NCBI GenBank assembly: GCA_964512485.1
Contig: CAZEHJ010000037.1
Location: forward strand, 1 to 33,408
Length of the DNA stretch: 33,408 bases
Source: CAZEHJ01 sp964512485
Lineage (GTDB): Bacteria; Bacteroidota; Rhodothermia; Rhodothermales; UBA10348
Reading direction: 5' to 3'
This document shows, one piece after another, positions 24,708-33,373 of the stretch (positions are counted from its first letter, which is position 1; each line of letters begins with the position of its first letter). The notes below the pieces were generated by a model. That model saw nothing but the letters and a program-made list of their open reading frames with translations. It searched no databases and was not told where the DNA came from. The translations under genes were made by a program, and so were the position numbers.

Positions 24708-26534
24708 TCAGTGGGTTCCCTGGCGTGCTTCCAGTGCGGCGCGTCCACCCACGATCGGCAATTCGATTGAAGTGCCATCCAGGTCAATCGACAGCATCGT
24801 TCCTGGTTCGGGGTGAAGTGTGAACTCCTTGTCACTGGACATGATCATCAGTCCAATTTTCTGACCGGCTTTGATCACCTGATCATCTGGATTCAAACTG
24901 AAAGTCATTTCGACAAACTCACCCGGTACCAGCGGTTCGCCGTCGGTCAGTGAACTGTGATTCTGCGGATCGGCCCAGCCACGGTTGATCAGGCCTCCTC
25001 GGGGTCTGCGACCTTCAACCCAAGGAAGCGACACCAGCCAGACGGAGAGGTTCGCGGCCGGTTTGTCAGATGCTATCCGAACGGTGATTTCCGGAGTCCC
25101 GGAAATATGCACGTCCTGAGTGAGCTCGGGCGTCGTGTAAAGCAGGCGATGATCCGTGATCTCGGCCTGAGCCAACACTTTTCCGGGAAAAGACACATTG
25201 TCGACAATTCCTTCCGTGCCCTGACCGGCCTGAAAATCCAGCGATAGTTCAGCAGTTCTCTGTCCGCCCTTCGTCGGATAGAGTCTGACCCCTTCAGATT
25301 CTGGATTTGGATAATCGGCGTATGCAGTAGGCTCGAGGCGGTCATCACCCATCCTCACGATCCAGGCTTTCGGGTCATTTTCGACGCCGTTCTGGACATC
25401 ATACAGATAGCGGGTGAACCACTTGTTCATCAGGGCGAGAGGTGGGGGGCCACCATGTCCCCCCTGATGGTAGTATACCTGAACCGGCACTTGTCCCTTC
25501 AGTGCTTCCACGATTCGGTAGCTGTGCTCAGGCATCACGTTCCAGTCGTTGAACGCGTGAGACATGAATACAGCGGCTTTGATTTTGTTTGTGACATGGA
25601 GGTAGTCCCGGCCGGCCCAGAAGTCATTGTAGTCTCCTGTGACCCGGTCCTGGTTCACTTCCATTTCCTCGTCCCGGACCGTCGTGTTGCAGTAGTCCCT
25701 GCGATCACTTTCCTGACTGTGGATGAAATTGTAGAGAACGTCAATGTCTTCACCGAGGAAACCTGCCGGGTGCCGAACGAGTCCGTTAGAACGGTAATAG
25801 TGCCAGTAGGACGTGTTTGGAGCAACCGGTATAATTGCTTTCAGGCCGTCAACGCCTGTGGTGGCTGCGGCCAGAGGAAGCGTGCCATTGTATGACGTTC
25901 CTGTCATGCCGACGTTGCCCGTGGACCAGTCTGCCGTGATTTCTTCGCCGCCCACGGCAGCGGTGAAGCCACGGGCCCGGCCATTGAGCCAGTCGATTAC
26001 TGCTTTTGGAGCGAGAGACTCGTTGATTCCTCCGACGGTAGGGCAGCCCTGCGACAGACCCGTTCCCGGAGATTCGGAATGAACAACCGCGAACCCACGT
26101 GGCAGCCAGTCAGCTACGAATGCATTCGAAATGCCATCCCTGGTTCTGGGCTTGAATGGTGGCGGGTCTTCTTTGGCCGGGGGCTCTTCGCCAAGTTCGT
26201 GATTGACGTCCCAAAACAGATCACCCAGTCCGGCTGTGCCCGAGTAGTAGGGGCTGGATCCATAGACGACCGGGACTTTCAGACCTTCAGAATCCGTTTG
26301 GGCCTGCCGGACAACTGCGACATGCACGCGGTCCAGTTTTCCGTCTCCATCCGAATCAAACTCGGTTTCAACCCATAGTTCTTCTCTGATCCACGTTTCG
26401 GAATCGGAAAAGGCTTCTACGATCTGAGCCTGTCCGTCTTCAAATACGGGGCCTGCCTGTGAAAAAGCATCAGAAGCGAGCATACCGGTGACAAAAAGCG
26501 ACACGATCAAACATTTCGGCAATCTGGAATTCAT
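24708..26534 (-). CDS. Exported X-Pro dipeptidyl-peptidase/CocE-type hydrolase (S15)
   Basis: A 608-residue protein with a Sec signal peptide (about 1-25, cleavage near AFS-QA). The alpha/beta hydrolase domain carries the nucleophile GTSYNGT (Ser214), the acid in HAFNDWNV (Asp330) and the base in YHQGGHGG (His360), the order expected for PepX/CocE proteins. DLFWDVNHELGEE and VVHSESPGTGLSQGC are also family-like, and the jelly-roll C-terminal domain from ~430 is present. PepX releases X-Pro dipeptides, and CocE relatives hydrolyse esters. Location next to a proline racemase-family gene and close to an S33 prolyl peptidase favours PepX activity. Confidence 0.9.
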   Translation of the reverse strand: MNSRLPKCLIVSLFVTGMLASDAFSQAGPVFEDGQAQIVEAFSDSETWIREELWVETEFDSDGDGKLDRVHVAVVRQAQTDSEGLKVPVVYGSSPYYSGTAGLGDLFWDVNHELGEEPPAKEDPPPFKPRTRDGISNAFVADWLPRGFAVVHSESPGTGLSQGCPTVGGINESLAPKAVIDWLNGRARGFTAAVGGEEITADWSTGNVGMTGTSYNGTLPLAAATTGVDGLKAIIPVAPNTSYWHYYRSNGLVRHPAGFLGEDIDVLYNFIHSQESDRRDYCNTTVRDEEMEVNQDRVTGDYNDFWAGRDYLHVTNKIKAAVFMSHAFNDWNVMPEHSYRIVEALKGQVPVQVYYHQGGHGGPPPLALMNKWFTRYLYDVQNGVENDPKAWIVRMGDDRLEPTAYADYPNPESEGVRLYPTKGGQRTAELSLDFQAGQGTEGIVDNVSFPGKVLAQAEITDHRLLYTTPELTQDVHISGTPEITVRIASDKPAANLSVWLVSLPWVEGRRPRGGLINRGWADPQNHSSLTDGEPLVPGEFVEMTFSLNPDDQVIKAGQKIGLMIMSSDKEFTLHPEPGTMLSIDLDGTSIELPIVGGRAALEARQGTH

Positions 26535-26614
26535 GGTAGTCAGACTTATAGAGTTAGAAAATGGTTGAGCGGATCCGGGATTAAAGTCTTTGCAATAATT
26601 CGCGTGTAGTATGG

Positions 26615-27781
26615 TCAGTTGGGATCCTGATCAGAGTCGATTGGCTCGAGACGAACGATGGATCGGCCTTCGCTGATACCGGCATCGATGCCCAGATAAA
26701 TGTAGCCGTCAGGACCTTGACGGATGTCACGCACACGTCCTTGACCCTCGAAAAGTGTTTCTTCTCCTACGATGTCATTGCCGCTCATCGTCAGACGGGC
26801 TACCTGCTGGCCGTTCAATCCGCCAACGAAAGCGTTGCCTTTCCACTGCGGAAATACGTCTCCGTCATAAATGAGCAGGCCGGAGGTAGCGATTGAGGGT
26901 ACCCAATAATGTGCTGGCTGCTCCATTCCCTCTGCATGCGTGGCAGAATGAATTTCGTCGCCGTTGTAGTTGATACCATATCCAATGACAGGCCATCCGT
27001 AGTTCAATCCGGGCCGAATCAAATTCAGTTCGTCTCCGCCTCTTGGACCATGCTCGACCGCCCAGATCTGTCCGGTCTCAGGATGCTTCGTCATGCCCTG
27101 TTGATTGCGATGACCAAAGCTGTAAATCGATGGTTCTGCACCCTCAACGTCAAGAAACGGATTGTCGTCCGGGATTCGACCGTCATCGTGAAGACGACTC
27201 ACAGTTCCGTGATGATTCGAATAGTCCTGAGCAGGATGTGCTTCCAGCTCGCCCGTCGGTGAGGCTTGCCGGTCTCCGACCGTCACGTACAGGTACCCAT
27301 CGTTGTCGAATACAAGGCGTGATCCATAATGACCACGTCCGCTCGAATTAGCAACAAAGATGTCTTCTACATCAAGCAACGTGCTTCCTTCCAATCGACC
27401 TCGCGCAACGGCCGTGGTGGAGTTGCCATCTACAGGCTTTGAATAGGACAGGTAGACCAGCGAATTGGATTCGAAATCGGGGTGTAGAGCTACATCGAGA
27501 AGACCACCCTGTCCCTGGGCGTGAACTTCAGGCACACCCGTTATGGCCGCTTCCTGCAATTCTCCATTGGAAACCCGGCGAAGCCTCCCCGGACGCTCGG
27601 TCACCAGAATATCTCCATTGGGGAGAAAGGTCATACCCCACACATTCTCCAGACCACCAACCACCGTAACCGCTCTGAAGTCATGAAAGTCGGAACTGAA
27701 ATCCGTAGACTGAGAGGCGGCGGTGAACGAAAGTGCGGCGCTGAAGACGAACAGGCTGACAATAGACGAAACACGGTGCAT
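26615..27781 (-). CDS. Exported PQQ-type aldose sugar dehydrogenase
   Basis: Start placed at the ATG at 27781, preceded by GAGGATC at 6 bases. The longer frame to 27826 adds 15 residues without signal character. The 388-residue protein has a signal peptide and the six-bladed propeller of soluble glucose/sorbosone dehydrogenases (YliI type). Landmarks are VVGGLENVWGMTFLPNGDILVTERPG (in part), SGRGHYGSRLVFDNDGYLYV with the likely active-site His, YSFGHRNQQGM, and AVEHGPRGGDELNLI. Such periplasmic enzymes oxidise aldoses to lactones with PQQ as cofactor. No electron-transfer partner gene lies next to it. Substrate not determinable. Confidence 0.9.
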   Translation of the reverse strand: MHRVSSIVSLFVFSAALSFTAASQSTDFSSDFHDFRAVTVVGGLENVWGMTFLPNGDILVTERPGRLRRVSNGELQEAAITGVPEVHAQGQGGLLDVALHPDFESNSLVYLSYSKPVDGNSTTAVARGRLEGSTLLDVEDIFVANSSGRGHYGSRLVFDNDGYLYVTVGDRQASPTGELEAHPAQDYSNHHGTVSRLHDDGRIPDDNPFLDVEGAEPSIYSFGHRNQQGMTKHPETGQIWAVEHGPRGGDELNLIRPGLNYGWPVIGYGINYNGDEIHSATHAEGMEQPAHYWVPSIATSGLLIYDGDVFPQWKGNAFVGGLNGQQVARLTMSGNDIVGEETLFEGQGRVRDIRQGPDGYIYLGIDAGISEGRSIVRLEPIDSDQDPN

Positions 27782-27931
27782 GAGCGATCCTCGGGAATTG
27801 TGGGATTCCAAGATAAACGAGAGCACTCAAAAAGACCGTGCAGCCAAGGCAGAACTTATGACGTGGATCGCAGGCCCGATCTCCGACGAGAAGCGCGATG
27901 GAAAGGTAAGTCTTGAACATTCTGCGCAGTC

Positions 27932-27966
27932 GGTAGGTTCGTCTGTTAGACAACCGCCGCGCTACC
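27932..27966. other. Nested inverted repeat in the gap before the sugar dehydrogenase gene
   Basis: GGTAG (27932-27936) pairs with CTACC (27962-27966). Inside, GTT-C-GTCT (27937-27944) pairs with AGAC-AAC (27948-27954) around a 3-base loop. It lies in the 268-base gap between two minus-strand genes. No U-tract follows on either strand, so it is not an ordinary terminator. I see no other support for a gene in this gap. Confidence 0.4.
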
Positions 27967-28049
27967 AACTTTTATGCGGTCGCAACATTGCAGTCTTGTC
28001 CGAGCGTCAATGTCGTTCCGACGCCGGGTGAATCTACTTACTCAATGTC

Positions 28050-28988
28050 CTACTCGCGCGATTCAACATCATTCAGATAGGAGACCACGAGGGCCGCATA
28101 TTCGTCAGGCTTGTCCACCATCGCAACATGCCCCGCGTCCGCCACCACTTCCACACGTGCATCCGACATGAGGGCTGCGAACTTGTGCATGGTTTCCGGA
28201 CGGGCTTCATCGTATTCGCCCGCAACGAAGAGAACAGGGAGGTCGATCTCACCAAGACGATCCGTACGGTCATAGTCGAGAAGTGTCCCCGTCGAAGTAA
28301 ACTCGGTGGGCCCCCACATCGTGTTATAGACCTCGCTATTTCCGTTCACCCCGTCACATTCTGGTATTTCTGGACGAGGTTGATGAAACAGGTAGCGGGC
28401 GTAGAATGAGTCCGTCGCAGCCACATAGTCGGGGTGATCGAACGTGCCGGCAGCTTCATTATCGCGAATCACATCCCGCAGGGATTCCGGCATCTGCCCG
28501 ACGAGAATATTGGCGTCCTCCATCCAGATGGGAGTGCTCAAAAGAGGACCGGCAAAGATGATGGACTGCACGCCTTCGATATTTCCTTCAAGTGCGTATT
28601 CCGCTGCGACCGCTCCACCCCAACTTCCCCCTAGAATATGCAATGTGTCTAGTTCCAGATTTGCGCGAATGGCTTCAATTTCTTCCACAAAATGCCCGAT
28701 TTCCCACTGTTCACGAAGGTTGGGCCGCTCCGAAAGGCCGGTTTCAAGTTGATCGTAGCGAATAACAGGCCGATCCGTGATACGGTCATCGAGCATTCCA
28801 TAACTGCAGCTTGTCCCGCCCGGACCACCGTGGATCAGAAGCAGGGGTATTCCGGAAGCCTCCGGATTCGAAATTTCGTAAAAAATGTCTCCACCGGGGA
28901 CGGGGAGCATTCCCCTGACGGTTGAGTCATCCGTCCGAGATGCACATGCAGATAAAAGAAGAACAAAGACTAAGCTATAGCGAGCCAT
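28050..28988 (-). CDS. Lipoprotein alpha/beta hydrolase, proline iminopeptidase-like (S33)
   Basis: A 312-residue protein with a lipoprotein signal and lipobox LLLSAC (Cys15). The hydrolase domain has the oxyanion loop HGGPGG (53-58), the RYDQLETGLSERP segment (the YDQ-x-G-x-x-x-S pattern of prolyl peptidases, with LE replacing the usual R), the nucleophile elbow GGSWGG (Ser122), acid Asp260 in AGEYDEARPE and base His287 in AGHVAM. Family S33 members release N-terminal proline. Lipidation places it in the envelope. It is 18 bases downstream of the ThuA fusion gene and belongs to the same peptide/sugar-use neighbourhood as the S15 peptidase. Confidence 0.9.
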   Translation of the reverse strand: MARYSLVFVLLLSACASRTDDSTVRGMLPVPGGDIFYEISNPEASGIPLLLIHGGPGGTSCSYGMLDDRITDRPVIRYDQLETGLSERPNLREQWEIGHFVEEIEAIRANLELDTLHILGGSWGGAVAAEYALEGNIEGVQSIIFAGPLLSTPIWMEDANILVGQMPESLRDVIRDNEAAGTFDHPDYVAATDSFYARYLFHQPRPEIPECDGVNGNSEVYNTMWGPTEFTSTGTLLDYDRTDRLGEIDLPVLFVAGEYDEARPETMHKFAALMSDARVEVVADAGHVAMVDKPDEYAALVVSYLNDVESRE

Positions 28989-29006
28989 AATTCTGGTGGA
29001 TCCGGG

Positions 29007-31067
29007 TCAGTCGTTGTAAGTAATGCGCGAAAGTTGGGCGTCAGGATTTCTCGTGTTCCAGGCCTCGCCGTACTCCAGAAGATACAGGGCACCATCTTGC
29101 CCGAAAGCCATATCCATGGGCCTGGTGAACTTGGTTGAAGGCATGAAGCTCTCCATGTACCAGTACGAGCCATCTTCGCGCATCGTGACAAGGTAGATTT
29201 TGTGCCGCACCCACTCGTAGAAGAACAGCTTTCCCTCGAAATATGAAGGGAATGATTCCGATTCCAGATCCGCAGCGTGGAATACCGGCCCAGCCATCGC
29301 TGTTCTACCCCCCTCCTTGAGAATGGAAAATTCGGGAGACGGGCCATACGGGTACCAGATAAACGCGGGTTGGGCAGGCGGCAGGTTTTGAGTCCCGGTG
29401 TTATTGGGAGAATCGTTGATCGGTGCAGCGGGATCATGGGGGTCTCCGGCGCGCTCGGCCGCAAAATTCCAATCGCGGTACGCCTTGTTGTTGCCCACGA
29501 AATAGGGCCAGCCAAAAAATCCGGCCGAGCGCGCCTGATTTACTTCGTCGTGTCCGGCCGGACCTCGATCAGGATTCGGCTCGCCAGCATCCGGGCCAAC
29601 TTCACCCCAGTAAAGCCACCCCGTTTCTGAGTCGATGGAGATGCGGAACGGATTGCGATTTCCCATCACATAGATCTCCGGTCTTCCTTCGGCGGGATCG
29701 TCGAACAGATTTCCGCGGGGAATGCTGATCGAACCGTCATCTTCGGGCCTAACTCGCAAGATCTTGCCTCTCAGGTCATTCGAGTTGGCACTGGTACGCT
29801 GGGCGTCCCAGGGGCTGCGGCCTGGCCGTTCATCGGACGGGGAGTAGCCATCAGATGCGAATGGGTTCGAGTTGTCGCCCGTGGAGATATACAACAGGCC
29901 GTCCGGGCCAAATTCGAGAGCACCTCCGGCATGACAGCATTCATCCCGTTGCGTCGCGACTTCGAGCATCAAGATTTCGGAGTCCAGATCTACAGCCGTA
30001 CCATCGAAGTCGAACCGGGAAAGATTTTGTTTAGGGACGTCGCCTGTGGCCGAATAATAGACGTAGATCCATCCATTCTGGGAGAAGCCGGGATCCACAG
30101 CCAGCCCGATCAGGCCATCTTCCATCTCCGAGAACACCTCCATTTCAGCCACGATCGAGGAGGAGCCGTCTGAAGGATTGACCATATGCATGGTTCCGTG
30201 TCGTTCAATGAACAGCACGTTGCCGTCGGGAAGAGACGCGACCTCCATGGGTTCACGCAGGTTCGTCATCAATACTTCCTGCTCAAAGTCTCTCTCATTG
30301 GGAGTGAGTTCAGCAGATCGAACGGTATTGTCGGTGCCTTCGGCAGCCCACAGAATGCCACCCAGAATCATTTGAACGAACGCCTCTTCGCTCCACGCTT
30401 CATTGGTATGACCCGGCTCCAGATAGATGGAACGGCCACCGTCAAATTCGTGGTACCACACCAGCGGGTGAGAATCCCCGGCACTTGTGGGTTTTCCAAG
30501 GTCATAACTCGTTTCATCGATCGATACCAACGGAATGATGTCCTCATTGACCATCCTGAAATTGTACCATTCATCCGTTCTGGTCCATACGGCGGGTAAA
30601 TGCGCGGTTGCCGGATGCGATTGATCGTGAACAGTGAGAGTCGCTTCCTGAACAGCCGGGTGATTTGCAAAGTATCCGCCGACGAGTTGACCATACCACG
30701 GCCAATCGTACTCGGTATCGCTTGCTGAATGGATGCCCACGTATCCTCCGCCACTCTGGATGTATCGTTGGAAGGCAATCTGCTGTGTTTCATCCAACAC
30801 ATCCCCGGTCGTGCTCAAGAAGACGACCGCGTCATACGACTCAAGATTTGCGTCGTTGAACATCGCTGGATTCTTGGTCGTGTCGACAGCGAATCCGTGT
30901 TCTTCACCCAGACGCAAAATTGCATCGTTGGCTTCTCCGATACTGCCATGTACGAAGGCGGCCGTGAAGGAGAACACCAGAACACGTTTTTTGGTTGTTG
31001 TGACTTGAAAAACAACCGCTATCATCACAATCAGGGCGATGAGGACGGCAGTGACTCGCTTATTCAT
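29007..31067 (-). CDS. ThuA-domain/PQQ-type sugar dehydrogenase fusion
   Basis: The ATG at 31067 gives 686 residues; the frame can be opened at a TTG two codons earlier, which is less likely. A membrane anchor or signal (residues ~5-25) precedes a ThuA-like domain (~28-245) containing KRVLVFSFTAAFVHGSI and the GGGYVGIHSASDTEYDWPWY block. Next comes a glucose/sorbosone dehydrogenase propeller (~255-686) with LVNP-type blades, ECCHAGGALEFGPDGLLYISTGDN and MGNRNPFRI. ThuA domains occur with trehalose and other glycan catabolic genes. The fusion is frequent in Bacteroidota- and Planctomycetes-like genomes and is probably exported for carbohydrate oxidation. No cytochrome domain is present. Confidence 0.9.
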   Translation of the reverse strand: MNKRVTAVLIALIVMIAVVFQVTTTKKRVLVFSFTAAFVHGSIGEANDAILRLGEEHGFAVDTTKNPAMFNDANLESYDAVVFLSTTGDVLDETQQIAFQRYIQSGGGYVGIHSASDTEYDWPWYGQLVGGYFANHPAVQEATLTVHDQSHPATAHLPAVWTRTDEWYNFRMVNEDIIPLVSIDETSYDLGKPTSAGDSHPLVWYHEFDGGRSIYLEPGHTNEAWSEEAFVQMILGGILWAAEGTDNTVRSAELTPNERDFEQEVLMTNLREPMEVASLPDGNVLFIERHGTMHMVNPSDGSSSIVAEMEVFSEMEDGLIGLAVDPGFSQNGWIYVYYSATGDVPKQNLSRFDFDGTAVDLDSEILMLEVATQRDECCHAGGALEFGPDGLLYISTGDNSNPFASDGYSPSDERPGRSPWDAQRTSANSNDLRGKILRVRPEDDGSISIPRGNLFDDPAEGRPEIYVMGNRNPFRISIDSETGWLYWGEVGPDAGEPNPDRGPAGHDEVNQARSAGFFGWPYFVGNNKAYRDWNFAAERAGDPHDPAAPINDSPNNTGTQNLPPAQPAFIWYPYGPSPEFSILKEGGRTAMAGPVFHAADLESESFPSYFEGKLFFYEWVRHKIYLVTMREDGSYWYMESFMPSTKFTRPMDMAFGQDGALYLLEYGEAWNTRNPDAQLSRITYND

Positions 31068-31250
31068 GAACAATCTCGGATGTTAGGTCGGCAAAGCTAG
31101 GTGCATGAACAGACCGTTGCAAGATTTCGTACTGATCTATTTCGGAACAGGATTCAGTCTTGCTTTTTGAGCCCACCGTGAGTGATTTTGTTAGCGCCGC
31201 GTCGTGGTACCACCACCGGGCAATCGACGCCGTTAAATCGATACAAAAAT

Positions 31251-31511
31251 ATGGAGTCAGCAAGCAATCAAGCGTCATCAGCAGCCAAGAAGCATTACCT
31301 CGCAGCAATCGGCACTTCTCTGTTTTTGTCCGTCATGTTTTGGCTGATACTCGGGGTTTTTCAGCTGGTTGGTTTCATCCTCTGGACATTCATCTCGGCT
31401 CTCCTGGGGTCCTCAATCGGTCTTGTTGCCGGACGTAAACTGTTCGTCACCATCATTGCTACTGCACTCATTCGCGTGATCGTCTTCGTGATCATGACTC
31501 AATTTGTGTGA
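31251..31511 (+). CDS. Small two-helix membrane protein
   Basis: Starting at ATG 31251, 86 residues with a short polar N-terminus and three hydrophobic stretches (roughly 20-38, 38-55 and 62-84). GSSIGLVAGRKL forms a loop. It is transcribed away from the ThuA gene, with 177-183 bases of divergent intergenic DNA between them. No family recognised. It could be a small transporter-associated or stress membrane protein. Coding status is supported by the clean start and the hydrophobic pattern, not by a known family. Confidence 0.6.
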   Translation: MESASNQASSAAKKHYLAAIGTSLFLSVMFWLILGVFQLVGFILWTFISALLGSSIGLVAGRKLFVTIIATALIRVIVFVIMTQFV

Positions 31512-31524
31512 CTCCCAACAAGCC

Positions 31525-32481
31525 ATGCATAACCGGCTAATCATTACGAACGGACGATCTGCTGTGGACGCGATTTCCGCGTCCGGGGTGGAAGGGGATA
31601 TGTTGGCGTGGAACGATCTGCTGCACGATGGGCCGGTACCTCGCGGGTTGAATCTAAGGGACCTCTCAGGTGTGCGATCTCGCTTCATTTCAGCGCTGGG
31701 GTGGGGTGACATGGAAGAGGTCAGCAGAGACTTTGCCCTGCGCGATGCAGCGCTGGAGACTGTAGGTGACAGAATAGAAGTAATCTGCTGGTTCGAGCAC
31801 GACCTCTACGATCAGCTTCAGCTCTGGCAGGTGCTCGATGCGTTACGGCATGTGGAGACGAGCGTTGGATTGATCTGCCGGGACCGCTACATCGGCTATC
31901 AATCCTCAGAAAACCTGCTGAAGGAGAGGCAGAGCATCGTGGAAGTCAGGGCGGAAGACTTCGCGAGCGCAGCCCGTTTGTGGTGTGCTTTCAGAGAGGA
32001 TAATCCAGAGCATCTGTGGAATTGGCGAGAGTCCAGCTTCTCATTTGCATCTTCGGCAATTCATCGATGGGCGCAGACGTATCCCGACCTTAAAACCGGG
32101 TTGAACAGAAGCGAGTGTTTCACACTTCGTTTTTTGTCAGAACGTCAAAGCAAGAACGCAGCGTTTCCGGAGCTGTTTTCGGCGCTACTGAAACAGGAAG
32201 AAGCGCAATTCATGGGTGATGCCTCTTTGATGATCATACTAGAGCGGCTTGCCAGTATGGCTGAGCCGCTCATCAAGCTCGTTACAAATTCGGATGCTCG
32301 ACTGACCTCGATCACTCTGACGCAAGCCGGAGAGTCTCGTCTTTCCGCGGACTCGTGGACATGGGACCCAGCCTGTGATCGCTGGATCGGAGGAGTGGAG
32401 TTGAACAGCGAATTGCAGTGGTGCTTTTCGCGTTCTGAAAATCGATTCGTGAATCGAGCTGAATCTCAGTCGACTTTGTGA
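31525..32481 (+). CDS. DUF1835-domain protein
   Basis: Starting at ATG 31525, 318 residues. The N-terminus NRLIITNGRSAVDAI and then MLAWNDLLHDGPVPRGL match DUF1835 proteins, whose typical GD-x-x-x-WxDxLHxGPVP pattern is visible. A VICWFEHDLYDQLQLWQVL block follows. The C-terminal part (~165-318) has a winged-helix-like flavour (LTSITLTQAGESRLS), which often accompanies DUF1835. The biochemical role of the family is unknown. It starts 13 bases after the small membrane gene and might be co-transcribed with it. Confidence 0.85.
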   Translation: MHNRLIITNGRSAVDAISASGVEGDMLAWNDLLHDGPVPRGLNLRDLSGVRSRFISALGWGDMEEVSRDFALRDAALETVGDRIEVICWFEHDLYDQLQLWQVLDALRHVETSVGLICRDRYIGYQSSENLLKERQSIVEVRAEDFASAARLWCAFREDNPEHLWNWRESSFSFASSAIHRWAQTYPDLKTGLNRSECFTLRFLSERQSKNAAFPELFSALLKQEEAQFMGDASLMIILERLASMAEPLIKLVTNSDARLTSITLTQAGESRLSADSWTWDPACDRWIGGVELNSELQWCFSRSENRFVNRAESQSTL

Positions 32482-32577
32482 GGGTGACGTTCCTCTGTCA
32501 CCGCGACTCCGTAAAATACCATGGGCTCGCGGCGCCGACCCGAAACACCTTTTCTCCTCAATACAATCCGAGTATCC

Positions 32578-33168
32578 ATGCCTCATCCTTCAGATTCTAA
32601 TCAGATTCCCCGCTGTTCCTGGTGCGGTACCGATCCGGTCTACGTCGCCTACCATGATGAGGTCTGGGGTGTGCCGGTGAAAGACGACCGAACTCTGTTT
32701 GAATTCCTCACGCTTGAAGGAGCACAGGCCGGACTCTCATGGATTACCATCCTCCGCAAGCGTGATGGATACCTGAACGCGTTTCATAATTTTGATATCG
32801 AACGTGTGTCACGCATGACCGAAGCGGAGTGTTTGCAACTGATGCAAGATCCGGCCATCGTCCGAAACCGTCTGAAGATATTTTCCACCGTATCAAATGC
32901 CACCGCAGTCCTGGAAGTTCAGAAAGAGCACGGGTCCTTTTCGGATTTCATCTGGTCCTACACACACCACGTTCCGCTCGTCAACTCCTTTTCATCTATG
33001 CGCCAGATTCCGGCAAAAACTGAGCTTGCCGAGACGATCAGCAAAGATCTGAAAAAGAAGGGCTTCCGATTTGTCGGGCCAACCATCATCTACGCCTTCA
33101 TGCAGGCGGTGGGAATGGTAAACGACCACGTTACGGACTGTTTCAGATACTCTGAAGTAGGGAATTGA
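32578..33168 (+). CDS. tag: DNA-3-methyladenine glycosylase I
   Basis: The ATG at 32578 gives 196 residues; an in-frame ATG at 32521 would add 19 atypical residues. The zinc ligands of Tag are in place: Cys13 (RCSWCG), His26 (VAYHDEVWGVP), His184 and Cys188 (NDHVTDC). The 3-methyladenine pocket Glu47 with LEGAQAGLSWITILRKR is intact, and GFRFVGPTIIYAFMQAVGMVNDH is the helix-hairpin-helix region. It excises 3-methyladenine from alkylated DNA in base excision repair. It is the last gene before the candidate replication origin and reads towards it. Confidence 0.95.
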   Translation: MPHPSDSNQIPRCSWCGTDPVYVAYHDEVWGVPVKDDRTLFEFLTLEGAQAGLSWITILRKRDGYLNAFHNFDIERVSRMTEAECLQLMQDPAIVRNRLKIFSTVSNATAVLEVQKEHGSFSDFIWSYTHHVPLVNSFSSMRQIPAKTELAETISKDLKKKGFRFVGPTIIYAFMQAVGMVNDHVTDCFRYSEVGN

Positions 33169-33193
33169 CCCTTGGTCTGCGTTGTTAATTCCG

Positions 33194-33202
33194 TGTGGAA
33201 AA
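33194..33202 (-). promoter_or_regulatory. DnaA box (TTTTCCACA)
   Basis: The minus strand reads TTTTCCACA, which fits the TTWTNCACA consensus. Confidence 0.5.
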
Positions 33203-33254
33203 CGTGGAAATCAAGTTGAAATCAGAGTTGATCTTTTGCGTAGATTTCAAAGAG

Positions 33255-33269
33255 AGAGTCTAAGACTCT
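33255..33269. repeat. Inverted repeat in the AT-rich region
   Basis: AGAGTC-TAA-GACTCT, a perfect 6-bp stem with a 3-base loop. A second pair CTCTAA (33266-33271)/TTAGAG (33283-33288) shares bases with it, so the two hairpins are mutually exclusive. No U-run follows, so a terminator is unlikely. Confidence 0.5.
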
Positions 33270-33364
33270 AAAAAACAACTACTTAGAGCAATGTTATTTT
33301 ATAGATATTGATCTGACTCCAAAAAATGCGTCAAATCGTATCGATTTGGGCCTCGTGGAAAAGG

Positions 33365-33373
33365 TGTGGATAA
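33365..33373 (-). promoter_or_regulatory. Perfect DnaA box (TTATCCACA)
   Basis: The minus strand reads TTATCCACA, the exact high-affinity DnaA box. A one-mismatch box (TTTTCCACG) lies 11 bp away at 33354-33362 in the same orientation, a spacing near one helical turn. Confidence 0.6.

Noticed and set aside
23724..24770. 348-residue plus-strand reading frame
   Set aside because: Shadow of the racemase-family gene on the opposite strand; no coherent domains.
27681..27968. 95-residue minus-strand reading frame before the sugar dehydrogenase
   Set aside because: About a third of it overlaps the start of the dehydrogenase gene in another frame. The hydrophobic part has no family and no convincing start.
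27925..27970. tRNA-like stretch (GTTGGTAGCGCGG / CAGTCGGTAG)
   Set aside because: No full cloverleaf, no TTCGA arm and no acceptor stem on either strand.
33255..33288. Rho-independent terminator for tag
   Set aside because: Short AT-rich stems and no U-tract on the plus strand after the stem (it is followed by A residues).
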